A DNA stretch of 64,000 nt from an uncultured Bacteroidaceae bacterium (GCA_905234555.1 CAJOHO010000001.1:49372-113371); one strand, 5' to 3'; positions 52,221-61,708 are shown, counted from the first letter of the stretch. Program-made: numbers and translations. The notes: generated by a model not told the origin, from the letters alone.

Positions 52221-53017
52221 AATTAACCGAGCATATCAGGCTCCTCTTCCATAAGGAAAAGGAGCCTTTTTTACGATTACATAAGATTCTGGGTTTTCTT
52301 CCTCACGACCTCAGCCTCTATCGAACGGCACTGATGCATAAATCCATGCATAAAGTACAGGACTCCACAGGTCGTTTCATCCACAATGAACGTCTGGAGT
52401 TTCTGGGTGATGCCATTCTGGGTGCAGTCGTTGCAGACATCCTCTATTACCGTTATCCGAATCAGCAAGAAGGATTCCTCACCACCCTGCGAAGCAAACT
52501 TGTCCGCCGCGACATGTTGAACAAGCTTGCTGTGCAGATTGGACTCGATAAGCTCGTGCTGCACGATGAACGGATGAGCACTGCCCACAACAGCTACATG
52601 AACGGTAACGCCTTCGAAGCTTTCGTCGGAGCCATCTATTTGGACCGAGGCTACAGCTACTGCATGCGGTTTATGAGAGATGTAGTTCTGAAGAAATACG
52701 TGAACATTGACGAACTCTCCCATAAGGACGAGAACTACAAAAGCAAACTCATCGAGTGGTGTCAGAAATACCAGTTCCATCCCTCGTTCGAGATTGTATC
52801 TCAGAAGATACTTCCAGATCGCAATACACCCATCTTCGTGGCTCGCGTCTTGATTGAAGGAGTCTATAGCGGACAAGGCGAAGGATTCTCAAAGAAGGAA
52901 GCCCACCAGAAAGCTGCCAGTCAGGCTTTAAAGAAGATTCGGCGTGACCAGGCTTTTGTCCATCATCTGATGGAGGCTCGTAACAAATTGTCACAATCTC
53001 CACAGGAGAAACCTTAA
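52217..53017 (+). CDS. rnc: Ribonuclease III
   Basis: A 266-residue double-strand-specific endoribonuclease for rRNA and mRNA processing. Signature NERLEFLGDAILGAVVAD (about 57-74), second acidic site NAFEAFVGAIYLDRGY, and a C-terminal dsRNA-binding domain (YKSKLIEWCQKYQFHPSFEI, then GFSKKEAHQKAASQALKKIR). The N-terminal stretch LLFHKEKEPFLRLHKILGF matches other Bacteroidales RNase III proteins, so ATG 52217, overlapping the fabF stop, is preferred to 52193. A terminator-like hairpin lies within codons 8-19. Confidence 0.96.
   Translation: MKLTEHIRLLFHKEKEPFLRLHKILGFLPHDLSLYRTALMHKSMHKVQDSTGRFIHNERLEFLGDAILGAVVADILYYRYPNQQEGFLTTLRSKLVRRDMLNKLAVQIGLDKLVLHDERMSTAHNSYMNGNAFEAFVGAIYLDRGYSYCMRFMRDVVLKKYVNIDELSHKDENYKSKLIEWCQKYQFHPSFEIVSQKILPDRNTPIFVARVLIEGVYSGQGEGFSKKEAHQKAASQALKKIRRDQAFVHHLMEARNKLSQSPQEKP
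52238..52272 (+). terminator. Terminator-shaped hairpin inside the rnc 5' coding region
   Basis: AGGCTCCT (52238-52245) pairs with AGGAGCCT (52260-52267); inner TTCC/GGAA pair around an ATAA loop, with one C-A mismatch. It runs directly into TTTTT (52268-52272). It lies just after the fabF stop but in coding DNA of rnc. Confidence 0.6.
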
Positions 53018-53027
53018 TACTTTCATC

Positions 53028-54566
53028 ATGAATATTACGACCAAATTTCTAAATAAGCTCTATTTCTCCCGTCGCCAGAAGGCTATCTCGCATTATGCCA
53101 CCCAAGCAGAGGCTTTGCAGCGTAAGGTGCTCAGCCACCTTGTGTCGTGTGCCAAGAATACGGAGTGGGGACGTCTGCATCACTTCGCTGACATCCACTC
53201 TTACGAGGATTTCGCGCAAAGCATGGAGATCAACACCTATGAAGAGCTGAAAGGCTACATCCATCGCATGCGTGAAGGAGAGAAAGATGTGTTGTGGCGT
53301 GGTCAGGTACGTTGGTTTGCCAAGTCGTCAGGCACGACGAATAACAAGAGTAAGTTCATCCCTGTTAGCAAGGAAGGACTCAGACGAATCCATTATCTGG
53401 GAGGCTCCGACTGCATATCCAGCTATCTTGCCATCAATCCCCAAAGCCGTCTTTTCTCAGGAACGGCGGGCAAGAGCCTTATTCTGGGTGGTAGCCATAC
53501 GCCCAACCTCAATACGCCGAATAGCCTTGTGGGTGACCTTAGCGCCATTCTGATCGAGAATATCCCCAAGGCTGTTAACATCACACGCATTCCAGAGAAG
53601 AGCGTGGCTCTGATGGAGGATTTTGAGCAGAAACGCGACTGCATCGCCCGTATCGCCATGAATCTTGATGTTCGCAACATCAGTGGCGTTCCTTCATGGA
53701 TGCTGTCTGTGCTTCATCGTATGCTCGAAATCTCAGGCAAGCAGACCATCGACGAAATCTGGCCCAACCTCGAAGTGTTCTTCCACGGAGGCGTAGCCTT
53801 TACTCCCTATCGTGAGCAGTACAAGAATATCATCCGTCTGCCCCACATGCATTACATGGAAACGTATAATGCTTCGGAAGGCTTCTTTGGCATCCAGACC
53901 GACCTCAACGATCCTGCCATGATGCTGATGATAGATTACGATATCTTCTATGAGTTCATTCCGATGGAAGAGTTCGGAAAGCCTAACGCTCGCGTTCTGC
54001 CGCTTTGGAAAGTGGAGCCAGGTGTGAACTACGCAATGGTCATCAGCACCAGCTGTGGTCTCTGGCGTTATCAAATTGGCGATACCGTGAAGTTCACTCA
54101 GAAGAATCCTTATAAGTTCGTCATCACAGGTCGCACCAAGCATTTCATCAATGCCTTTGGTGAAGAACTCATTGTCGATAACGCAGAAAAGGGACTGGAG
54201 CAAGCTTGTATCGCTACTGGCGCACAAGTCAAGGAATATACCGCTGCACCTATCTTTATGGATGCTAACGCCAAGTGCCGTCACCAGTGGCTCGTTGAGT
54301 TTGCCAAACGTCCATCATCATTGGACGAGTTTGCCGCCATCCTCGACCGTTCCCTTCAGGCCATCAATTCTGACTATGAAGCCAAGCGTCATAAGAACAT
54401 CACGCTTCAGCCGCTGGAGATGATAGAGGCACAGCCTGGACTTTTCGACCTGTGGCTGAAAAACAAAGGAAAGCTGGGTGGACAGCATAAGATTCCACGT
54501 CTCAGCAACTCTCGCGAATACATAGAAGAACTCCTGAAACTCAACGAAAACGGCTCTATGAAATAG
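53028..54566 (+). CDS. GH3-type acyl acid-amido synthetase-like protein
   Basis: A 512-residue cytoplasmic protein of the GH3 (auxin-responsive promoter) branch of the ANL adenylating enzymes. Motifs: the ATP loop KSSGTTNNKSKFIPVS, the MHYMETYNASEGFFGIQ core, LWRYQIGDTVKF and the C-terminal hinge TGRTKHFINAFGEELIVDNA. Plant relatives join amino acids to jasmonate or auxin; the bacterial substrate is not known, and bacteria in this group are not known to make those hormones. It begins 10 bases after rnc and sits 4 bases from the next gene, so it is in a long operon. Confidence 0.9.
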   Translation: MNITTKFLNKLYFSRRQKAISHYATQAEALQRKVLSHLVSCAKNTEWGRLHHFADIHSYEDFAQSMEINTYEELKGYIHRMREGEKDVLWRGQVRWFAKSSGTTNNKSKFIPVSKEGLRRIHYLGGSDCISSYLAINPQSRLFSGTAGKSLILGGSHTPNLNTPNSLVGDLSAILIENIPKAVNITRIPEKSVALMEDFEQKRDCIARIAMNLDVRNISGVPSWMLSVLHRMLEISGKQTIDEIWPNLEVFFHGGVAFTPYREQYKNIIRLPHMHYMETYNASEGFFGIQTDLNDPAMMLMIDYDIFYEFIPMEEFGKPNARVLPLWKVEPGVNYAMVISTSCGLWRYQIGDTVKFTQKNPYKFVITGRTKHFINAFGEELIVDNAEKGLEQACIATGAQVKEYTAAPIFMDANAKCRHQWLVEFAKRPSSLDEFAAILDRSLQAINSDYEAKRHKNITLQPLEMIEAQPGLFDLWLKNKGKLGGQHKIPRLSNSREYIEELLKLNENGSMK

Positions 54567-54570
54567 AACG

Positions 54571-56562
54571 ATGAGCAGTCGTAAATTCCATATTCTGCCA
54601 CTCTTGCTGGTGTTGGCAATCGTGCTATATGCCTGTGCCAACATTGGAACTCCTGACGGTGGTCCCTACGACGAGACACCGCCACGCATCGTGCACACTT
54701 CTCCTAAGTTCGGTGCGGTGGGTTCCAAGGCTACGAAGATTGTGCTGGAATTCGACGAAAACATCAAACTGGAACGAGCCTCAGAGAAAGTGGTGATTTC
54801 GCCACCGCAGATCAACCAACCCGAAATCGATGCTTCAGGCAAACGAATCACCGTTTCCTTGCAGGATTCCCTCAAACCCAACACCACCTATACCATTGAT
54901 TTCTCGGATGCCATTCAGGACAACAACGAAGGAAATCCGATGGGCGATTATGCTTTCACCTTTTCTACAGGCGAACAGGTAGATACGATGCAGGTGTCGG
55001 GTCATGTATTGGATGCTTCCAATCTCGAACCTATCAAAGGCATCCTCGTTGGCTTATACCGAATTCCCGATTCAGCCTCCAATGCGTTCCCTGATTCCAT
55101 CTTCCGCACCAAGGAACTGGAACGTGTGTCACGTACGGATAGCCGCGGCCACTTTATTATAAAAGGTATAGCTGCTGGCAACTACCGCGTTTATGCGTTG
55201 CAGGATCAAGACCAGGACTTTAAGTACAGCCAGAAGAGCGAGATGCTGGCTTTTACGGATCGGGTCATCACACCTTCTTTTATGCCTGATGTGCGTCATG
55301 ATACCATTTGGCACGACTCCATCCATTACGACTCCATCATTCCTGTGAACTATACCCACTTCTTGCCCGACGACATCGTTCTGGCAGCTTTTCAGGTAGC
55401 AGGGAAAGACCGTTCGATGCTTAAGCGGGAACGTCCCCAACTGGAAAAATTCACTTTGTTCTTCACAGGTCCCGACTCCACGCTCCCAACGTTCGAAGGC
55501 CTTAATTTCGATGCTGCCGATGCGTTTGTGTTGGATGCCAACCCTACGCTCGACACACTTACTTATTGGATTCGCGACTCCCTCATCTATAACCTCGATA
55601 CGCTGAACATGGTGGTGCACTTTAACGCCACCGATACGCTGGGGCGGCTTCAACCGACGACCGATACGCTTTCTCTTGCTTCGAAAGTATCTTATGAGAA
55701 GACGCAGAAACGTAAGACGGATGCTTGGGAAGAATACGCCAAGAATTATCGCAAGGAGTATAAAAACGAACACAAAGAAGAGCTGAAAGGCAAGAAATCG
55801 AAGGACATCGATGCGGAAATCGAAGTGCCGCCCATGCCTGAGACCTTCCTCGAAGCGAAGTTCAGCAAGCAGACCATGGATCCGGACAACAACCTCGACA
55901 TACGGTTCAATGAACCCATCGACACCCTCTACGAATCCATGTTCCATTTCTCTGAAGTCATTGACTCCACAAACCACGAACGGCCTTTCGTCATCCAACG
56001 GATAGACAACAGTCCGATGGCGTATCGTTTCTTTGCCGAGTGGAAACCGGAGAGCAAATATGAACTTGTCATTGATACAGGAGCTATCGTCAATATCTAC
56101 GGAAAGCGGCTTGAAGGTGTGAAGAAAACCCTTTCCATCAAGTCGCTCGATACCTACAGCACACTCTTCGTCACTCTTCAGAATACCGACACCAGTGCAG
56201 TGGTCCAGTTGCTGAACTCCAGCGACAAGGTGGTAAAGGAAGTGAAGGCTGCCAACAACCGTGCCGACTTCTATTTCGTCAATCCAGGCACCTACTACTT
56301 GCGTCTTTTCTGCGATCATGACGGTGACGGGAAATGGACCACAGGTAACTACGACTCTCAGCAGCAAGCAGAAGAGGTCTATTATTATCCAGGTGCCCTC
56401 GACCTGCGTGCCAAGTGGGAAGTCAACCAGACGTGGAACCCCAAAGCCCAGCCGCTTTCGCAGCAGAAACCAGCGAAGATTACCAAGCAAAAGCCAGATA
56501 AGGAAAAATCCACTCGCAGTCGCAACGAAGAACGCGAGCGCAACAAAGCCAAGCAAAAATAG
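54571..56562 (+). CDS. Lipoprotein with BIG_5 Ig-like domain
   Basis: A 663-residue lipoprotein (lipobox VLYAC, Cys22). The N-terminal Ig-like BIG_5 domain (about 38-130) is clear: TPPRIVHTSPKFGAVGSKAT, IVLEFDENIKL, VSLQDSLKPNTTYTIDFSDA and DYAFTFSTG. It is followed by a CarboxypepD-like beta domain (SGHVLDASNLEPIKGILVGL), a charged coiled segment (about 370-430) and further beta modules. The end is rich in Lys, Arg and Asn. It is widely found in Bacteroidales as a conserved single-copy lipoprotein; its role is unknown. Its stop overlaps an Hp1 leader and precedes rnhB. Confidence 0.88.
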   Translation: MSSRKFHILPLLLVLAIVLYACANIGTPDGGPYDETPPRIVHTSPKFGAVGSKATKIVLEFDENIKLERASEKVVISPPQINQPEIDASGKRITVSLQDSLKPNTTYTIDFSDAIQDNNEGNPMGDYAFTFSTGEQVDTMQVSGHVLDASNLEPIKGILVGLYRIPDSASNAFPDSIFRTKELERVSRTDSRGHFIIKGIAAGNYRVYALQDQDQDFKYSQKSEMLAFTDRVITPSFMPDVRHDTIWHDSIHYDSIIPVNYTHFLPDDIVLAAFQVAGKDRSMLKRERPQLEKFTLFFTGPDSTLPTFEGLNFDAADAFVLDANPTLDTLTYWIRDSLIYNLDTLNMVVHFNATDTLGRLQPTTDTLSLASKVSYEKTQKRKTDAWEEYAKNYRKEYKNEHKEELKGKKSKDIDAEIEVPPMPETFLEAKFSKQTMDPDNNLDIRFNEPIDTLYESMFHFSEVIDSTNHERPFVIQRIDNSPMAYRFFAEWKPESKYELVIDTGAIVNIYGKRLEGVKKTLSIKSLDTYSTLFVTLQNTDTSAVVQLLNSSDKVVKEVKAANNRADFYFVNPGTYYLRLFCDHDGDGKWTTGNYDSQQQAEEVYYYPGALDLRAKWEVNQTWNPKAQPLSQQKPAKITKQKPDKEKSTRSRNEERERNKAKQK

Positions 56563-56587
56563 TGTGGTTCGCGCTTTTACCGCGAAC
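56562..56587 (+). repeat. Hp1 hairpin element at the end of the BIG_5 gene
   Basis: GTGTG begins at the last base of the TAG stop, then GTTCGCG (56567-56573), loop CTTTTAC, CGCGAAC (56581-56587), a 7-bp perfect stem. Confidence 0.8.
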
Positions 56588-56601
56588 AAAAAAGATCTTT
56601 T

Positions 56602-57261
56602 ATGCTTCTTCCTTATTATAATGAACACCTGATTGAAGCCGGTTGTGACGAGGCAGGACGCGGATGTCTCGCCGGCAGCGTCTATGCTGCTGCCGTCATT
56701 CTTCCCAAGGACTATCAAAACCCCTTACTCAATGACTCCAAACAACTGACAGCCCGTCAGCGATATGCGCTCCGCACAGAGATTGAGCGTGATGCCTTGG
56801 CCTGGGCCATCGGTATCGTTACCCCACAGGAAATCGACAAACTGAACATCCTCCGTGCCAGCATTACTGCCATGCATCGCGCCATCGATGCACTCAAAGT
56901 TCGCCCAGAGGCTCTTATCATCGACGGTAATCGTTTCTATCCTTACCACGAACCCACCGCCACTGTGCCCGAAGCATCAGCTTCGGGTCCCACTCCCCGC
57001 ATCATCCCCCATACCACCATCGTCAAAGGGGATGGCAAATATCTCTCCATTGCTGCGGCTTCCATTTTGGCAAAAACCTATCGCGACGACTACATGCGCG
57101 AAATCCATCAGGAATATCCCTATTATGGATGGGACCGCAATGCCGGTTATCCAACGAAGGAACATCGTCAGGGCATAGCTCTTCACGGCACTTCCCCTTA
57201 CCATCGCCTCTCCTTCAACCTTCTGGGCGATTCCCAACTCTCCATTCCTTTTGCAGACTGA
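56602..57261 (+). CDS. rnhB: Ribonuclease HII
   Basis: A 219-residue RNase HII removing ribonucleotides from DNA. Catalytic residues: Asp16 and Glu17 in [11 protein letters not shown], Asp108 in LIIDGNRF, and the later [15 protein letters not shown] and [14 protein letters not shown]. Between FYPY (115) and [14 protein letters not shown] the protein carries about 18 extra residues ([17 protein letters not shown]), where relatives go straight on; these are coded by an Hp1-type hairpin at 56961-56987. The insertion is in a surface turn before the conserved strand, so the enzyme is probably still active. Confidence 0.96.
   Translation: MLLPYYNEHLIEAGCDEAGRGCLAGSVYAAAVILPKDYQNPLLNDSKQLTARQRYALRTEIERDALAWAIGIVTPQEIDKLNILRASITAMHRAIDALKVRPEALIIDGNRFYPYHEPTATVPEASASGPTPRIIPHTTIVKGDGKYLSIAAASILAKTYRDDYMREIHQEYPYYGWDRNAGYPTKEHRQGIALHGTSPYHRLSFNLLGDSQLSIPFAD
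56961..56987 (+). repeat. Hp1-type hairpin inserted in frame in rnhB
   Basis: CACTGTG leader, CCCGAAGC (56968-56975), loop ATCA, GCTTCGGG (56980-56987): an 8-bp perfect stem. It reads TVPEASASG. The loop differs from other copies but the leader and plan are the same. Confidence 0.82.
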
Positions 57262-57314
57262 CATCATCGCCCAATCACTCAATTTGAAATCAGAAATCAA
57301 ATAAATAAACACCT

Positions 57315-59138
57315 ATGAAAAAGAGATTCTTATTGTTTCAGTTAGTTTTAGTCTGTGCAGCCATTTGTACCGCACAGAACTCCACCATCTGTCACGAAGA
57401 TGAAACCGTAACCTTCCAGTACAAGAACGATCAAGCCAAGGATGTGCAGGTCGATGTTCAGTTTGCTGGTCGTAAACCGATGCAACGTGATCCGCAGACG
57501 GGTTTGTGGACCGTCACGTTGGGTCCTGCAGCGCCAGACATGTATCCTTATTGCTTTGTGGTCGATGGCGTTAGCGTGATGGATCCTCTGTGCAACCAAT
57601 ATTTCCCCAACGAAGGTTTCAAGAACAGTCTGCTCGAAATCCCAGCTCCGCAGGGAAACCTTCCACATGACATTCTTGATGTCCCTCACGGAGCCATTGA
57701 ATACATCCATTATTACTCCACAAGTCTGGGTGCCACCAATCAGGCAATCGTCTATCTTCCACCACGCTATCATCAAGATTCATCGAAGAAATATCCTGTC
57801 TTCTACCTGATCAGTGGAACAACAGACACGGAAGAAGTTTACTATAAAGTGGGTCGTGTGAACTACATCCTCGACAATCTTCTGGCTGAAGGCAATGCCG
57901 AAGAAATGATTGTCGTTCTTCCTTACGGCAATCCCATGAAATTACTTCCTCAGATTTCTGACGCTTCGACAACACCACAGCTTCAGTTCGGAAGGGATGT
58001 GTTCAGCCTCGACCTCATCAATGATTTGATGCCCTACGTGGAACAGCGTTACCGCACCATCAACGATGCAGACCATCGTGCCATTGGAGGCTTTTCGCGT
58101 GGTGGCAATCAGGGACTTGCCAACGGACTGCGCAATCTTGACAAATTCTCTTATCTGTGCAGCTATAGTTCTTTTACCTCTACCGACATTCCTGATGTTT
58201 ATGACAACGCAGCCGACACCAACCAGAAAATCCATCTTTTCTGGTTGGGCGTAGGAACTGACGACTTCCTTTATGGAAACGCTCGTGACTATATGGAATT
58301 CCTCGACAAGAAGGGCATTCGTTCTGTGAAGGAATACACCCACGATAAGTTTGGACACACATGGATGAATGCCAAGTATTTCTTGGACAAGTCTCTTCGT
58401 TTGCTCTTCCGTCCCGATGCTGCAGAAGAAGCGATGAAGAATGGTCAGCCTGCCCTTGCCGCTACAGGACAGGAGCCTCAGTTTACGGCAGGTGTGATGG
58501 CACGACTCTTCCCTCGTCCCATCCTCTCGCCTGAATACAAGAAAGAAAGCATTCTCTTCCGAATGAAGGCACCCGATGCCACTCAGGTGTTCCTTGTGAC
58601 GGAATACCAGGCAGCTCCTCTCGCTATGCAGCGTGACAACGACGGAGTTTGGGAGGTGGAGATTCGCGACCATATCTTCGATACCTTTACCTATTATTTC
58701 TTGGTGGATGGTACTCCCGTAGCTGATCCGCAGAACATGTACCTCGCACCCACTACGGGTTTCAAGCCCAGCATCTGTCAGCATCCTTCCAGCACCTATT
58801 CATTCGCAGGAATGGGACAGGACATCCCTCACGGCAAAGTACGTTACCACCTCAAGAGCGGAGCTGCCTTCTATCTGCCGGCCAATCTTCGCGACATGCA
58901 GAAACAACCGTTCGTCATCCAGCTCCAGCCAGGTAAGAACGATACTGCGGAAAGCTGGTTCAAGATTGGTGGAGCCGATGCCATCACCGACAAACTGATG
59001 GCTGAAGGTCGCTGCACTCCCTGCATCCTGACTACAGGCTTCTTGAAGAAAGTGGACAAAGTCCTCCGTGCTGATGATTTCAACACCTGGCAGGAACGAC
59101 GCGAAGCCCTCGAGTCCCTCCTCCTCTCGATAAAATAA
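57315..59138 (+). CDS. Tandem E-set/CE1 esterase, second esterase truncated
   Basis: A 607-residue exported esterase. Signal peptide to about 21 (VCAAICTAQ), E-set/CBM48-like domain (about 25-105), CE1 esterase (about 120-375) with Ser261 in GGFSRGG, a likely Asp in GVGTDDFLYG and His348 in FGHTWMN. A second E-set (about 415-490) leads into the first third only of another CE1 domain (HGKVRYHLKSGAAFYLP, then AITDKLMAEGRCTPCILTTG), which stops before any nucleophile. It probably removes ferulic or acetyl groups from xylan, as in Prevotella Fae proteins. GH27 follows 50 bases on. Confidence 0.88.
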   Translation: MKKRFLLFQLVLVCAAICTAQNSTICHEDETVTFQYKNDQAKDVQVDVQFAGRKPMQRDPQTGLWTVTLGPAAPDMYPYCFVVDGVSVMDPLCNQYFPNEGFKNSLLEIPAPQGNLPHDILDVPHGAIEYIHYYSTSLGATNQAIVYLPPRYHQDSSKKYPVFYLISGTTDTEEVYYKVGRVNYILDNLLAEGNAEEMIVVLPYGNPMKLLPQISDASTTPQLQFGRDVFSLDLINDLMPYVEQRYRTINDADHRAIGGFSRGGNQGLANGLRNLDKFSYLCSYSSFTSTDIPDVYDNAADTNQKIHLFWLGVGTDDFLYGNARDYMEFLDKKGIRSVKEYTHDKFGHTWMNAKYFLDKSLRLLFRPDAAEEAMKNGQPALAATGQEPQFTAGVMARLFPRPILSPEYKKESILFRMKAPDATQVFLVTEYQAAPLAMQRDNDGVWEVEIRDHIFDTFTYYFLVDGTPVADPQNMYLAPTTGFKPSICQHPSSTYSFAGMGQDIPHGKVRYHLKSGAAFYLPANLRDMQKQPFVIQLQPGKNDTAESWFKIGGADAITDKLMAEGRCTPCILTTGFLKKVDKVLRADDFNTWQERREALESLLLSIK

Positions 59139-59141
59139 ACA

Positions 59142-59166
59142 CTGTGCCTCGCGCTTTTCCGCGAGG
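59142..59166 (+). repeat. Hp1 hairpin element between CE1 and GH27 genes
   Basis: CTGTG, CCTCGCG (59147-59153), loop CTTTTC, CGCGAGG (59160-59166). It starts four bases after the CE1 stop. Confidence 0.82.
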
Positions 59167-59188
59167 TCAATCATAACGAAATAAACTA

Positions 59189-61708
59189 ATGAAAAAACTA
59201 ACACAAATTCTTCTCACAGCATTGTTCACCGTAGGAACAATGCAGGCCCAGAACAACGAAGATATAGCTACGTTTCGTACTTGGGCAATGACACCGCCGA
59301 TGGGCTGGAATTCTTGGGACTGCTATTACTCCTCCGTTACGGAGAAGGAAGTCCTGCAGAACGCACAGTATCTGGTTGATAACGATTTGGTTAAGTACGG
59401 CTGGGAGTATGTCGTCGTTGACATCCGCTGGTATTGCAACCATCCTTCGCTGGGCGGAGGCAACTACAACCAGAACGGAACACAGGACTATGTTCTCGAC
59501 GAGTACGGACGCTACCTGCCTTCTCCTTCTCGCTTCCCGTCTTGTATGGTCGATGGCAAGAACGAAGGTTTCAAGGCATTGGCAGACAAGATTCATGGGA
59601 TGGGTCTGAAGTTTGGCATCCACATCATGCGAGGAGTGCCCAAGAGCGTTGTGGGCAGTTCCTATAAGCTGAAAGGCAGCGAGCAGACACCTTGGAACCA
59701 AGTTTATAACGGCACAACGTCTCCCTGTACTTGGCTGAAGGACAATCTCTTGGTTCGCAATAATGCAGCTGGTCAGGCTTATTACAACAGCATCATGGAT
59801 CTTTATGCCAGTTGGGGCGTCGATTTCCTGAAGGTCGATGACCTCAGCCGCCCGTTCTATACAGACGAGATTCACATGATTCGAAAGGCGATTGACCAGA
59901 CAGGACGTCCCATCGTGCTTTCGCTTTCGCCTGGCAAAACGCAGTATCAGTATGCACAGGAGTGTCTGGACAACGCCAATATGTGGCGCATGATGGACGA
60001 CCTTTGGGATAACTGGAGTGCCGTAGATGCTGTCTTCAACGAAGCACACGAATGGAGTCAATATGCACGTCCTGGCAACTACGCCGATTGCGACATGCTG
60101 CCTTTGGGACAGATTGCGATGACGATTGCCGATCAAGGCTATACAGGAGCCGACAGGGGACGTTGGACAAACCTCTCACAAAACGAACAGCTCACCATGA
60201 TGTCCCTCTGGGGAATCTGCCACTCGCCGCTGTTCTTTGGCGGAGAGATGACGAAGAACGATGACTTCACCCTTTCGCTGCTCAACAATGAGGAATACCA
60301 CCAGATGCACAAATACGGACAGGAGGCTCATCAGGTCATGAACGATGAGGACTTGGGACGTGTGGCTTGGACTTCGCATATCGGAGATACTCGCTATCTG
60401 GCTTTGTTCCAGCGCGATAACACCCGTTGGGTGGTAGGCAACAAAGCCCTTTACAGGTCTGAAGTGGTGGCTTACACCACCGACGGACACGCCGTAGATG
60501 TGGATATTCCTTGGCCCGAAGGCGAAAAAACGCTGGTGCTGGTCGTTGACGATGGTGGCGACAACTACAACTATGATCACGGCGACTGGATTAATCCTAC
60601 GCTTGTCCTGCGAGACGGAACCGAAGTGCCGCTGACAGGAACCTACAAGACGCGCCAATACACCAAGTCCTACTTCAATCGTGTCTATGAAAACAAGAAT
60701 GTGGATCACGGAGGAAAGATGAAAGTGATGGGCACCACGTACGATCGCGGTTTCTCCACCGATGCGAATGCAGCCATCTTCTTCACCATCCCTGCTGAGA
60801 TGGACGTAGTTCGTTTCAAGGCGATGGCTGCTGCCGACGATTCAGGTATCGGACAGACTGGTTCCACCACCTCCATCCGCTTCATGGTTTTTGCACAGAA
60901 TCCGCTCACAGCAGAACAGGATGACTCTGCCGTCCGTTCAGGACTTATCAGCCGTAACGGAACGAAGTCGAAAGTGCTGGAGGCTGACATCACAGATGCT
61001 GAACAACTCAAAATCGTCGTCAGCAATTGGGGCGACGGCTTTTCCTACGACCGTGCCGACCTCATCAATCCTGTCCTCATCGACGCAGAAGGCAACGAGA
61101 CCTCGCTCACCACACTCCGACAAACCTCTTATTCGTCAGACTGGGGCAGCCTTCACGTCAACAAGAATGTGGAAAACGGAACGTTGCGAGTGGAGGGCCA
61201 GTCATATACCACAGGTTTTGGCATGAATGCCCAGTGTACCCTCATCTTCGACCTTCCTGCCGGTCACACCTGGAAAACCTTCCGTGCCTTGTGTGGATAC
61301 GATTCCAGTTGCGACACAGACAACACCTCCTCCACAGGTACCACGATGGAGTTCCTCATCTATGTCACGAAGAACGAACCCTATACCTTCGATTTGACAC
61401 AGTTAGGTTATGGAGCCACAGAAACCATACCCGTTTACGACATCTGGGATAAACAAGACTTAGGCACAGCCACAGGTACCATCACCACCAGCGTCCCCAG
61501 TCATGGGGTGAAGCTGTTCCGCCTCGGAGAGAAGGCAACAACCGGCATCGAGGGAATTCCTGCAACATCCGATAAGCAGAACCAAGAAAGCACAACAACC
61601 TCCAAACGCTCATCCTCTGTCGAAACCAGTTTCGACCTCAGCGGCAGACCCATCTCAAATAACAAGGGATTCCACATCAAAAACGGCAAAAAAGTATTGT
61701 TGAAATAA
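59189..61708 (+). CDS. GH27 alpha-galactosidase with NPCBM domains
   Basis: An 839-residue exported enzyme. Signal peptide (LLTALFTVGTMQAQN), then a GH27 barrel (about 28-400) with MTPPMGWNSWDCYYS, nucleophile Asp217 in FLKVDDLS, acid/base Asp271 in WRMMDDLWDNW and ADCDMLPLG. Two NPCBM galactose-binding domains (about 400-630 and 640-735) lie between the barrel and the typical GH27 C-terminal beta-sandwich (YDIWDKQDLGTATGTITTSV, SHGVKLFRL). The tail has a Por-like tag (FDLSGRPISNNKGFHIKNGK). It should remove alpha-galactose, or arabinopyranose, from side chains. Confidence 0.93.
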   Translation: MKKLTQILLTALFTVGTMQAQNNEDIATFRTWAMTPPMGWNSWDCYYSSVTEKEVLQNAQYLVDNDLVKYGWEYVVVDIRWYCNHPSLGGGNYNQNGTQDYVLDEYGRYLPSPSRFPSCMVDGKNEGFKALADKIHGMGLKFGIHIMRGVPKSVVGSSYKLKGSEQTPWNQVYNGTTSPCTWLKDNLLVRNNAAGQAYYNSIMDLYASWGVDFLKVDDLSRPFYTDEIHMIRKAIDQTGRPIVLSLSPGKTQYQYAQECLDNANMWRMMDDLWDNWSAVDAVFNEAHEWSQYARPGNYADCDMLPLGQIAMTIADQGYTGADRGRWTNLSQNEQLTMMSLWGICHSPLFFGGEMTKNDDFTLSLLNNEEYHQMHKYGQEAHQVMNDEDLGRVAWTSHIGDTRYLALFQRDNTRWVVGNKALYRSEVVAYTTDGHAVDVDIPWPEGEKTLVLVVDDGGDNYNYDHGDWINPTLVLRDGTEVPLTGTYKTRQYTKSYFNRVYENKNVDHGGKMKVMGTTYDRGFSTDANAAIFFTIPAEMDVVRFKAMAAADDSGIGQTGSTTSIRFMVFAQNPLTAEQDDSAVRSGLISRNGTKSKVLEADITDAEQLKIVVSNWGDGFSYDRADLINPVLIDAEGNETSLTTLRQTSYSSDWGSLHVNKNVENGTLRVEGQSYTTGFGMNAQCTLIFDLPAGHTWKTFRALCGYDSSCDTDNTSSTGTTMEFLIYVTKNEPYTFDLTQLGYGATETIPVYDIWDKQDLGTATGTITTSVPSHGVKLFRLGEKATTGIEGIPATSDKQNQESTTTSKRSSSVETSFDLSGRPISNNKGFHIKNGKKVLLK

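Noticed and set aside
55129..56718. Long minus-strand frame (529 codons) opposite the BIG_5 lipoprotein gene
   Set aside because: It mirrors a well-supported lipoprotein and the start of rnhB, and has low-complexity hydrophobic composition without family features.
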